A program made the translations under genes and the position numbers. DNA of 64,000 nt from Moraxellaceae bacterium (GTDB taxonomy: Bacteria > Pseudomonadota > Gammaproteobacteria > Pseudomonadales > Moraxellaceae), in the NCBI GenBank assembly GCA_024234595.1, contig JACKNZ010000005.1, forward strand, positions 124,001-188,000. Reading direction: 5' to 3'. The notes under the pieces are model-generated. The model was not told where the DNA came from and searched no databases. It worked only from the letters and a program-made list of their open reading frames with translations. Positions 52,655-60,280 of this stretch are shown here, piece by piece. Each line of letters starts with the position of its first letter. Positions within the stretch are counted from its first letter, which is position 1.

Positions 52655-52684
52655 GTTAAATACCTCGTTGCTATATCTTACGAC

Positions 52685-53488
52685 TTACGCTGCTATACCA
52701 GCGGTTAAGCTGGCAACAAAACCGTTAGTAACATCACCTGTGACGGTGGTCATTTGATAGCTTGTACCATCACTAAAAATGTTATCGGCACTAAAGCTAG
52801 TCACGGATGTATTTTGACCACGACTACTGTATAAGCTGCTGTTATAAACAACTTTAGTAATATCTTGTGGAAAAGCCATTTGTGAGGTGGCTATTGCACT
52901 GACATTTAAGTTGTTGGCTAAATACACTTGAAAATGAATATGAGTAATGCGACCTGCATACCAACCGGGATAGATAGTGGTAAAAGTGACTTCGCCATTG
53001 TCATCGGTAACTTGAACTCCCCTTAAAAAGGTTTCATTAGCATGATTGCCATTTTGGCCTGAGCTATAACCTGAGTATTGACCATCTTTATCACAATGCC
53101 AAATGTAAACAGCGGTATTGGCAATTGGTTTACAACTGTCATTGACGTTAACAATCTTGAGTTTAACGGTTAGTAATACGCCTGTTTTTCCTTCAGTCAC
53201 ATCTTGTCTACGCACTGAGGAGTTGCTTAAAAAAGCTAATAAAGGATAAGGGCCAATGGTTTCGGTAGGAATGATGGCGCAGTTACCATTAATCGTGGTG
53301 CTACTACTTGACGAGCTAGAGCTGTTTGTTGATGAGCTTGAGCTACTACTGCTGGTGTCTGTGCTACTACTTGTAGTAGAAGATTTATCTTCACTCCCAC
53401 AACCCAATAAACTTAATGCTCCAAATGCACTTAACGCGCCTAAACCACCCAATATTTGACGACGATTAACGGTATTTGCCTGAGTCAT
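52685..53488 (-). CDS. Tat-exported lipoprotein with intradiol ring-cleavage dioxygenase fold
   Basis: A 267-residue secreted protein. It begins with a twin-arginine signal (NRRQILGGLGALSAFGALSLLGC) with a lipobox cysteine, followed by a poly-Ser/Thr linker (about 31-64). The catalytic domain shows IGPYPLLAF and YPGWYAGRITHIHFQVY, supplying Tyr, Tyr, His and His of the non-heme Fe(III) intradiol site. It should oxidise catechol-type compounds in the periplasm, but the substrate is unknown. I chose ATG 53488 rather than longer upstream in-frame starts because the Tat signal begins there. MITE-like repeat 53511-53553 lies just upstream. Confidence 0.82.
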   Translation of the reverse strand: MTQANTVNRRQILGGLGALSAFGALSLLGCGSEDKSSTTSSSTDTSSSSSSSSTNSSSSSSSSTTINGNCAIIPTETIGPYPLLAFLSNSSVRRQDVTEGKTGVLLTVKLKIVNVNDSCKPIANTAVYIWHCDKDGQYSGYSSGQNGNHANETFLRGVQVTDDNGEVTFTTIYPGWYAGRITHIHFQVYLANNLNVSAIATSQMAFPQDITKVVYNSSLYSSRGQNTSVTSFSADNIFSDGTSYQMTTVTGDVTNGFVASLTAGIAA

Positions 53489-53510
53489 AATGCTTACCCT
53501 GTTAGTAAAG

Positions 53511-53553
53511 TTAGGACTTCTGTATTTCATCGAAATGCGTAAGAAAGTCCTAA
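53511..53553. repeat. MITE-end-like hairpin upstream of the dioxygenase gene
   Basis: TTAGGACTT (53511-53519) is inverted at 53545-53553. The interior TTTCATCGAAATGCGTAAG matches the subterminal part of the elements at 27.4 and 41.4 kb with small changes. It is a decayed solo end. Confidence 0.65.
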
Positions 53554-53644
53554 ATGTTTTGTTGTTAACAGGCAGTATGGCTAGTAAATGTGCAAGAATT
53601 AAGGAGAAAAAGTGCAAAGTTTGTTGAAGAGTTTTGCTGGTTTG

Positions 53645-54331
53645 TTAATTCATTTCAAACTTATAACCAACACCATATAAGGCATGAATAAACTCTTGCT
53701 CGGGGCAAATGCTTGCCATTTTGCGGCGAATTTTTTTGATATGGCTATCAATGGTGCGATCAGAAACCACACGGTGATCTTGATACATGGCATTCATTAA
53801 TTGTTCGCGGCTAAAAATACGTGTTGGCTGTTCAACTAAAACGGCTAATAGGCTAAATTCAACTGCCGTTAGAGCCAAATCTTGACCATGTAACTTGGCT
53901 TGAAAACAGGCTTTATCGAGCTGTAATACAGGTGGCTTTTCGGGGGCTGTGACACTGGTTGGCAATGTACTACGACGCAAAACCGCTTTCACACGAGCCA
54001 CCACTTCACGCGGGCTAAAGGGCTTACAAATATAGTCATCTGCACCTAACTCTAAACCAAGTAGACGATCAATTTCTTCAACACGAGCAGTGAGTAAAAT
54101 GATTGGAATATGGCTAGATTGCCTAATGCGTTTGCATAATTCTAGGCCAGAAATAGCAGGCAGCATAATGTCTAATAAAATCAACTGGCAATTATGCGTT
54201 GCTAAAAAAGGCTCAACCAAATCACCACGATCTAACACACTACAGACAAAACCTTCGTGTTGTAGATAGTCTTGCAGCAGTTGTGCGATTTTGGTTTCAT
54301 CTTCGACTAATAAGATATGAGCTGTTTGCAT
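53645..54331 (-). CDS. OmpR-family response regulator (BaeR-like)
   Basis: A 228-residue two-component regulator. The receiver domain has the acidic pair in LLVEDETKI, phosphoacceptor Asp54 (LILLDIMLPAISG) and the conserved Lys in DYICKPFSPRE. A winged-helix DNA-binding domain follows (LALTAVEFSLLAVLVEQP, VDSHIKKIRRK region). The start at 54331 follows the kinase gene closely, with its stop only 4 nt upstream. Likely targets are the downstream dioxygenase and Spy-like genes, inferred from position. Confidence 0.9.
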   Translation of the reverse strand: MQTAHILLVEDETKIAQLLQDYLQHEGFVCSVLDRGDLVEPFLATHNCQLILLDIMLPAISGLELCKRIRQSSHIPIILLTARVEEIDRLLGLELGADDYICKPFSPREVVARVKAVLRRSTLPTSVTAPEKPPVLQLDKACFQAKLHGQDLALTAVEFSLLAVLVEQPTRIFSREQLMNAMYQDHRVVSDRTIDSHIKKIRRKMASICPEQEFIHALYGVGYKFEMN

Positions 54332-54335
54332 AATT

Positions 54336-55778
54336 TTATGGTTGCTTAGGAAAAGAAATGTGCCAACATAAGCCACCTAACTCACTGTGACTAGCCGTTA
54401 AGCTTGCATGATGTGCATCGGCAATGGCTTTAACAATGGATAAGCCTAAGCCTGAACCACCTGTTTGTCGATGACGAGAACTATCCACTCTAAATAACCG
54501 TTCGGTTAAACGCTCTAAATCAGCATCAGGTACACTGGGTGCGGAGTCTTGCCAAATGACAGTCACGGAATCGTCATTGCTGACAATGTCAATTTTGAGT
54601 GTGCCATTAACATCGGTGTAACGTAAGGTGTTTTGTGCCAAGTTTAGCCATAATTGTTGTAAGCGTTGATGATCGCCTTCAATGCATACAGGGCTTGGTT
54701 GAAAAATAATGTCAATATTTTTCTTGGCAAACTCTAAATCGACATTAAATAACACATGCTCTAAACATTCACTTAAATCAAGGGTTTGCCAGTGATAACT
54801 TAAAGAGCCTGCATCGGCTTGAGAAAGTAAATGTAAGTCGTCAACTAAGCGTGATAAGCGTTTAATTTCTTGCCATAGCGATTCTATCTGTTGCATGGAT
54901 AAAGGACGAATGCCTTCCTGTAATGCTGCTAATTCGCCAGATAAAATGGTTAAAGGCGTGCGCAGCTCATGCGAAATATCAATAATCCATTGTTGTCGGC
55001 TGCGTAAACTATGCGCTAAATCAGCCGCTAATTGATTAATCGCTTTGGCGAGTTCATCTAATTCATCTTCGCTTTGCAAAGGAATACGATAGTGATAATC
55101 GCCTGCACTCAGGGCTTTTGTGGCTTGATTTAACGGTAAAAGGCGTTTGTTTAGCCATTGGGCAATTAGCCATGCAATCAAAATTGAAATCACCAACAGA
55201 CTCACACTGCTAATAATAAAGCTTTGTTGTTGTTGTTGTTTAAAAGCCTGATTGAGTTGTTGGCTTTGTTCATGTTGAGGTAAATAACTTAAATAGCCAA
55301 TTAATTGTTGTTGATCATATAAAGGCAATAATGCGGCCTCTTTAGGAATGGGGCGGCCTGTAAACAAATTACGTTTTTGTGGCGTTAAAATACTTAAACC
55401 AAACCAATCATCATGTGGTTGTTGTGGTGGTGGGCGATCATTAGCAAACGGCGGTGGCTGATCAAAATGAGGCTTGGGTGGTTGATGAAAGCGAGGTTGA
55501 GGTTGATGAAGCTGTTCATTATATTGACGCGCCAGTTGTGAAAACAAAACTGGGTTATCTTGTAAATCTTGCCATCCTTGATGATGTTGATAGTGTTGTA
55601 CAAGGTTGCTGGCTAAATCTTGTTGTTTGGCTAAAAATTGTTGACCTAGATAATCACTAAAACCTGCACTAAAATTTAAGTTATTAAACCAATAGAGAAT
55701 ACAGGCTAAAAGGAGGTTAGCGATACTAATAAAAAGAAACAATTTACTGTGTAATTTTAAATGACGTAAAACCCACAT
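54336..55778 (-). CDS. Sensor histidine kinase (BaeS-like) with Pro/His-rich periplasmic loop
   Basis: A 480-residue membrane kinase. Transmembrane helices are at about 12-32 and 187-209, with a periplasmic domain between them. Then come HAMP, the phosphoacceptor His270 in DISHELRTPLTIL, and an ATPase domain with NTLRYTD and GGSGLGLSIVKAI. The periplasmic domain carries a Pro/His/Phe-rich stretch (about 91-125, e.g. RFHQPPKPHFDQPPPF) that could bind a metal ion. This suggests metal or envelope-stress sensing, an inference from composition. It lies upstream of and 4 nt from the regulator gene. Confidence 0.87.
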   Translation of the reverse strand: MWVLRHLKLHSKLFLFISIANLLLACILYWFNNLNFSAGFSDYLGQQFLAKQQDLASNLVQHYQHHQGWQDLQDNPVLFSQLARQYNEQLHQPQPRFHQPPKPHFDQPPPFANDRPPPQQPHDDWFGLSILTPQKRNLFTGRPIPKEAALLPLYDQQQLIGYLSYLPQHEQSQQLNQAFKQQQQQSFIISSVSLLVISILIAWLIAQWLNKRLLPLNQATKALSAGDYHYRIPLQSEDELDELAKAINQLAADLAHSLRSRQQWIIDISHELRTPLTILSGELAALQEGIRPLSMQQIESLWQEIKRLSRLVDDLHLLSQADAGSLSYHWQTLDLSECLEHVLFNVDLEFAKKNIDIIFQPSPVCIEGDHQRLQQLWLNLAQNTLRYTDVNGTLKIDIVSNDDSVTVIWQDSAPSVPDADLERLTERLFRVDSSRHRQTGGSGLGLSIVKAIADAHHASLTASHSELGGLCWHISFPKQP

Positions 55779-55911
55779 TACCTATACCCAAAAAAGTTTA
55801 TTGATATTGTAAAGAAAATAGTCAAACAAATTGTGTAAGAAAAAAGAAAATTAAACGATTGTGGCTAATTTGGTCATAAGTTTTGCGTAAGGTTGGCAGA
55901 AAGGTCGAAGC

Positions 55912-56571
55912 TTAATCCCCTCCGCATCCTCCGCCACAACCACTATCACCGCCGCTATCACTATCATTACTATTATCGCCCGAACAACTACTACCGCCAC
56001 CACAACCACTGCCAATATTACTAGCACAATAACTATTCGCTGCTGCACCTAGTGCCATACACTGCAAGCTATATACAAAACCATTAGCAATTTTAAACTC
56101 ACCATCTAGGGCAAATAATCGCGGCAGTCTTTGAGGGTTAGCGGCATTAATTTTTTCGTGGCGACAGGCTAAGTTCCATGTGCGCTTAATCCCGTTGCTA
56201 GCTTGGGTTTGGGTTGTCATTGTTTCGGCAGGATGATGATGTAAAAACTTACCAAAAGCACGTTGGCAAAAACTATTATAGGCTTTGGTTGATAAAATAA
56301 AGGCGTGCCATGCTTCATCTGCCGCTTGCGATGGCATACTTAACATTCCTTTACCTCGCGCCATTAACACCATATAAAAATAATCACGCAAACCTTCTAA
56401 TATTTGCTGTGTTTGAGATGACGTTAAATGTGGATATTTATCGGCAAGTCGGCGCGTAATTGAAGCATCAAAACGTAAGTTTTTGATGACTAATAAACGC
56501 TTTTGATTTAATTGCCATTGATAATAACCAACAGCAAAACCTAATATCACTAATACTAAAAACCAACTCAT
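55912..56571 (-). CDS. Membrane-anchored protein with Gly/Cys-rich C-terminus, unknown function
   Basis: A 219-residue protein. One N-terminal transmembrane helix (about 3-18) precedes a helical domain with DEAWHAFILSTKAYNSFCQ, like the plant/bacterial 'glycine-rich domain-containing' proteins. The tail is highly rich in Gly, Ser and Cys (IGSGCGGGSSCSGDN onwards, at least five Cys), a composition seen in secreted crosslinked or metal-binding tails. ATG 56571 follows AAGGAG at seven bases. It sits alone, with the heptamer array in its upstream region. Confidence 0.7.
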   Translation of the reverse strand: MSWFLVLVILGFAVGYYQWQLNQKRLLVIKNLRFDASITRRLADKYPHLTSSQTQQILEGLRDYFYMVLMARGKGMLSMPSQAADEAWHAFILSTKAYNSFCQRAFGKFLHHHPAETMTTQTQASNGIKRTWNLACRHEKINAANPQRLPRLFALDGEFKIANGFVYSLQCMALGAAANSYCASNIGSGCGGGSSCSGDNSNDSDSGGDSGCGGGCGGD

Positions 56572-56669
56572 TTTATTCTCCTTCAAGGCTCACGCTTTTA
56601 GCCTTTGTTTATTGTTATTTACGCTATCAATACTTATATGGCAAATTTATGACAAAATCATGACAACCC

Positions 56670-56774
56670 CTGCTCACTGCTCACTGCTCACTGCTCACTG
56701 CTCACTGCTCACTGATAACTGATAACTGATAACTGATAACTGATAACTGATAACTGATAACTGATAACTGATGA
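56670..56774. repeat. Perfect heptanucleotide tandem array, 15 units
   Basis: Six copies of CTGCTCA (56670-56711) are followed by eight of CTGATAA and one of CTGATGA (56712-56774). The array lies in the divergent region between the Gly/Cys-rich gene and the ABC1 kinase gene. Copy number should vary by slippage. The same heptamer family is encoded within aceF (17248-17427). Confidence 0.95.
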
Positions 56775-56848
56775 CACATGGCACATTGACAATTAGCTAG
56801 ATCACTTTAGCATTGAACACCAACATCACTCTCTTTTTGGACTGTCAC

Positions 56849-58150
56849 ATGAGCGATAATAAATCACACGCCAGCACCCCAACCAAACGTCTTGTGCGTT
56901 TAGCAGGCATGACCGCCAGCATTACGGGTAAAGTGATGAGTAATTCGGTTAAAAGTTTGGTTGGCTCGCCCGAACAAAAAGCCGAAGCGCGTAGCGAAAT
57001 GTATCACGAAATAGGCAAACAAATTGCCACTACATTAGGTGAGATGAAAGGCGCGGTGATGAAAGTTGGCCAAATAGCCTCACAGTATCAAGATATTTTT
57101 CCGCCCGAAATTGCCGCCGCCATGACTAAGCTACAAAAAGAAGCCCCGCCCATGCCGTTTAGCATTATCGAACAACAAATACTCAAAGAATTAGGGGCAA
57201 AACCGCACGAAAAATTTGCCGAGTTTGATGAGCAACCCTTTGCAGCCGCCTCAATAGGTCAAGTGCATCGTGCCAAATTACCCACAGGCGAAGACGTGAT
57301 TGTAAAAGTGCAATACCCAGCCGTTGATGAATGTTGTGAGTCTGACCTTAAACACTTACGCATGGCCTTAAAATTAGCAGGAGTCATTAAGTTAAGCAAA
57401 GAATTACAAGAAAAACTCTTTGATGAAATTCGGACTTCTCTGCATGCCGAATTAGATTATCTGCAAGAGGCGGCTAACTTAGTCGAATTTAAGGCTTTTC
57501 ATGCCACCGACAACAAAGTCATTATTCCGCAAGTGTTTAGTGACTATTCGAGTAAACGCGTTTTAACGCTTAGTTATGAAGCGGGCGATAGTTTGCAGCA
57601 AGCCAAACATTATCCACACGCTATTCGTAATGAGATTGGCGAGCGTTTATTTCATGTATTGTGCGAAGAAATGTATCACCTACACGCCCTACACTGTGAC
57701 TCTCACCCTGGTAATTTTGCCTTTAGACCTGACGGCACGTTAATCATGTATGATTTTGGTTGTGTTAAACGCCTTAATCCGATACTGGTCGCCGACTTAA
57801 AGCGTTTAGTACGTGCCGCTTTGGCTAAGGATTATGCCACTGTAGAAATTGTATTACGCGATATAGGGGTGCGTACCGAGATTGGCCATGTACCGCCAGA
57901 ATATTATTTGGAATGGATAGCCATTTTACTTGCGCCATTACAAGACACACGTTTTGATTTTGCACACAGCCAAGTACACGAGCAAGTCCTCAAGCAAATA
58001 AAATCGTTAATGAAGTATTGGGATAGCTTTCAGCCGAGTGCCGAAACCATGATGGTTAATCGTGCAGTGGGTGGCCATTATTGGAATTTTGTGAATTTAG
58101 GGGTACACCTTAATTTGCACCAGCCCTTAATGCGTTATCTTAATAGATAA
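56849..58150 (+). CDS. ABC1/AarF-type atypical kinase (UbiB family)
   Basis: A 433-residue UbiB/ADCK-like protein. It keeps the family motifs KVGQIASQY (KxGQ), AAASIGQVHRA (the Ala-rich nucleotide loop), the lysine in VIVKVQYPAV, HCDSHPGNF (catalytic) and MYDFGCVKR (metal). These proteins take part in ubiquinone or lipid metabolism. This one is shorter than UbiB and has no C-terminal membrane helices, so it may not be the UbiB orthologue. I chose ATG 56849. An upstream ATG (56813) adds 12 unconserved residues. The heptamer array is just upstream. Confidence 0.88.
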   Translation: MSDNKSHASTPTKRLVRLAGMTASITGKVMSNSVKSLVGSPEQKAEARSEMYHEIGKQIATTLGEMKGAVMKVGQIASQYQDIFPPEIAAAMTKLQKEAPPMPFSIIEQQILKELGAKPHEKFAEFDEQPFAAASIGQVHRAKLPTGEDVIVKVQYPAVDECCESDLKHLRMALKLAGVIKLSKELQEKLFDEIRTSLHAELDYLQEAANLVEFKAFHATDNKVIIPQVFSDYSSKRVLTLSYEAGDSLQQAKHYPHAIRNEIGERLFHVLCEEMYHLHALHCDSHPGNFAFRPDGTLIMYDFGCVKRLNPILVADLKRLVRAALAKDYATVEIVLRDIGVRTEIGHVPPEYYLEWIAILLAPLQDTRFDFAHSQVHEQVLKQIKSLMKYWDSFQPSAETMMVNRAVGGHYWNFVNLGVHLNLHQPLMRYLNR

Positions 58151-58184
58151 CTGGCAAACGCTCATCTAACAGCTACACTTTAAT

Positions 58185-58207
58185 AATATCTACTAACAAA
58201 AGATATT
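58185..58207 (+). promoter_or_regulatory. Inverted repeat before the pdhA ribosome site
   Basis: AATATCT (58185-58191) pairs with AGATATT (58201-58207) across a 9-nt loop, directly before AAGGAG. It is AT-rich and could be an operator or weak translational hairpin. Low confidence. Confidence 0.3.
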
Positions 58208-58216
58208 AAGGAGTGT

Positions 58217-59296
58217 ATGGTGACTTTTGCTCATGCTCAAACCTTAAATTATCCCTTACACCAATGCCTTAACCCACAAGGCCAATGGTGTGACACAGTT
58301 GATAACACACTACAACAGCCCGACTTTTTGCTGGCCGCTTACACCCATTTATGGCGCACACGACTATTTGACCAACGCGCCATTGCCCTACAACGCACAG
58401 GACAGCTTGGCACTTATGCCAGTTGTTTAGGACAAGAGGCAATTAGTGCCGCGATAGGTTTTAGCCTACAACCCAATGACGTGTTTGTTCCCTACTACCG
58501 CGACCAAGCAGCACAACTACTACGCGGAACAAAAATGCGCTCTATTTTGCAATTTTGGGGCGGTGATGAGTGGGGGTCATTTGATGCACCGTCACAAGAC
58601 TTTCCAAGCTGTATTCCCATTGCCAATCAAATTACCCATGCCGCTGGCGTAGCCACCGCCCTCAAACTCAAGCATCAAAAACAAGCGGCATTAAGCACTT
58701 GTGGCGATGGCGCAAGCTCTCGTGGTGACTTTTACGAAGCCTTAAACCTTGCAGGCGTGTGGCATTTGCCCTTAGTGGTAGTCATCAATAATAATCAATG
58801 GGCGATTTCTGTGCCTCTGAGCCAACAAACCGCTTGCGAGACTTTAGCTCAAAAAGCGATTGCCGCAGGTATATTGGGTGTAAGAGTGGACGGCAACGAT
58901 TTTTTTTCCCTAATGATGGTACTACAAGAAGCCCTACAACGCGCTCGAACAGGTAAAGGCGCAACCCTGATAGAAGCCGTTACCTATCGTTTGTGCGACC
59001 ACACCACTGCCGATGATATGAGCCGTTATGCTAATTTAGATGAGAAAAATCAAGCACAACAACAAGAGCCATTGATTCGCTTTCAAAAGCTGTTACGGCA
59101 ACAACTGGGCTGGACAGATACGCAACAACAACAGCTAGAACAAACCTTGCGCCAAGACATAGAACTCGAAGTCAACGCTTATTTAAGTCTGCCTAAACCC
59201 AATCCCGATGATATGTTTAGGCATTTATACAGTGAGTTACCCACCGACTTAGCCCATCAACGCGCTGCTTTGTGGCAAGCTAAATCGTGGGAGTAA
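58217..59296 (+). CDS. pdhA: 2-oxoacid (pyruvate-type) dehydrogenase E1 alpha subunit
   Basis: ThDP-dependent E1 alpha of a heterotetrameric dehydrogenase, 359 residues. The ThDP/Mg motif GDGASSRGDFYEALNLAGVW...INNNQWAIS (about residues 163-197) is intact, and the phosphorylation-loop-like DHTTADD is present. Sequence best fits the pyruvate or branched-chain keto-acid group. The exact substrate is uncertain. It is first of three tightly spaced genes (gap of 3 nt to E1 beta). The ATG follows AAGGAG. It duplicates the role of aceE in a different architecture. Confidence 0.88.
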   Translation: MVTFAHAQTLNYPLHQCLNPQGQWCDTVDNTLQQPDFLLAAYTHLWRTRLFDQRAIALQRTGQLGTYASCLGQEAISAAIGFSLQPNDVFVPYYRDQAAQLLRGTKMRSILQFWGGDEWGSFDAPSQDFPSCIPIANQITHAAGVATALKLKHQKQAALSTCGDGASSRGDFYEALNLAGVWHLPLVVVINNNQWAISVPLSQQTACETLAQKAIAAGILGVRVDGNDFFSLMMVLQEALQRARTGKGATLIEAVTYRLCDHTTADDMSRYANLDEKNQAQQQEPLIRFQKLLRQQLGWTDTQQQQLEQTLRQDIELEVNAYLSLPKPNPDDMFRHLYSELPTDLAHQRAALWQAKSWE

Positions 59297-59299
59297 GCC

Positions 59300-60280
59300 A
59301 TGCTAGTTAATTTGGTAGAAGCGGTTGACCTTGCCCTTGCCCGAGCCATGACTGAGGACGAGCAAGTGATTATTTTGGGCGAAGATGTTGGCAAAAATGG
59401 TGGGGTTTTTAGAGCTACGCAAGGGCTGCGCGAGCGTTTTGGTGCGCGTAGAGTCTTAGATACCCCCTTAGCCGAAAACTTGATTGCAGGCGTAGCTGTG
59501 GGCATGAGTACCCAAGGCTTTAAGCCTGTTGCCGAGATTCAGTTTTTGGGTTTTATTTATGCCGCTTTAGAGCATTTAATTTCTCATGCGGCACGTTTAC
59601 GCAACCGCACACGTGGCCGTTTATCTTGTCCTTTAACTATTCGCACCCCATTTGGCGGTGGTATTCGCGCGCCCGAACATCATTCCGAAAGTACCGAAGC
59701 CCTGTTATGCCACATTGCAGGCTTAAAAGTGGTTGCTCTATCCTCGCCACGCACCGCTTATGGTTTGCTATTGGCGGCTATTCGCAGTCCTGACCCTGTG
59801 ATTGTGTTAGAGCCTGAGCGCATTTATCGTAGTTTTAAGGAAGAAGTGCTTGATGATGGCCAACAAATTAACCTAGAGCAGTGTTTAGTCTGGCGCAAAG
59901 GCACCGATTTAACCTTAATTGCATGGGGAGCTATGGTACAAGACTGCTTGCAAGCGGCTGATGCCTTAGCCTTACAAGGGATTGATGTTGAAGTGATAGA
60001 TGTCGCGTACTTAAAACCCCTAGATATGCAAACGATAATTAACTCGGTTGCCCTGACTGGCCATTGTGTGATTGTGCAAGAAGCCGTTAAATCTGGCGGT
60101 TTAGGCAGTGAGATTGCCGCACGCCTAGCCGATAATGCTTTTTATGCCTTACGCGCTCCGATTAAAATTGTTAGCCCACCCGATGTGATTTTGCCCTATT
60201 TTAAGCTAGAGCAAGCCTATTTGCCGCAGGTTGCCGATATTATTCGTGCTTGTTGTGACTTGGTGGAGAACACGCCATGA
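59300..60280 (+). CDS. pdhB: 2-oxoacid dehydrogenase E1 beta subunit
   Basis: E1 beta of 326 residues, forming the second half of the ThDP site with PdhA. Motifs are GEDVGKNGGVFRATQGL, NLIAGVAVGMSTQGFKPVAEIQF, LTIRTPFGGGIRAPEHHSES, and the C-terminal AVKSGGLGSEIAARL. Length and motifs are normal for the family. It starts 3 nt after pdhA and overlaps the E2 gene by 4 nt (ATGA), so all three are coupled. The proteins with this split form oxidise pyruvate, branched-chain keto acids or acetoin. Nothing here singles out one. Confidence 0.92.
   Translation: MLVNLVEAVDLALARAMTEDEQVIILGEDVGKNGGVFRATQGLRERFGARRVLDTPLAENLIAGVAVGMSTQGFKPVAEIQFLGFIYAALEHLISHAARLRNRTRGRLSCPLTIRTPFGGGIRAPEHHSESTEALLCHIAGLKVVALSSPRTAYGLLLAAIRSPDPVIVLEPERIYRSFKEEVLDDGQQINLEQCLVWRKGTDLTLIAWGAMVQDCLQAADALALQGIDVEVIDVAYLKPLDMQTIINSVALTGHCVIVQEAVKSGGLGSEIAARLADNAFYALRAPIKIVSPPDVILPYFKLEQAYLPQVADIIRACCDLVENTP

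Noticed and set aside
53489..53617. Longer start for the dioxygenase (43 extra residues)
   Set aside because: The extra part spans the MITE-like repeat and precedes a complete Tat signal that begins at the ATG at 53488.
56670..56774. Regular repeats that could look like a CRISPR array
   Set aside because: Units are 7 bp and directly tandem with no spacers, and no cas genes are near.
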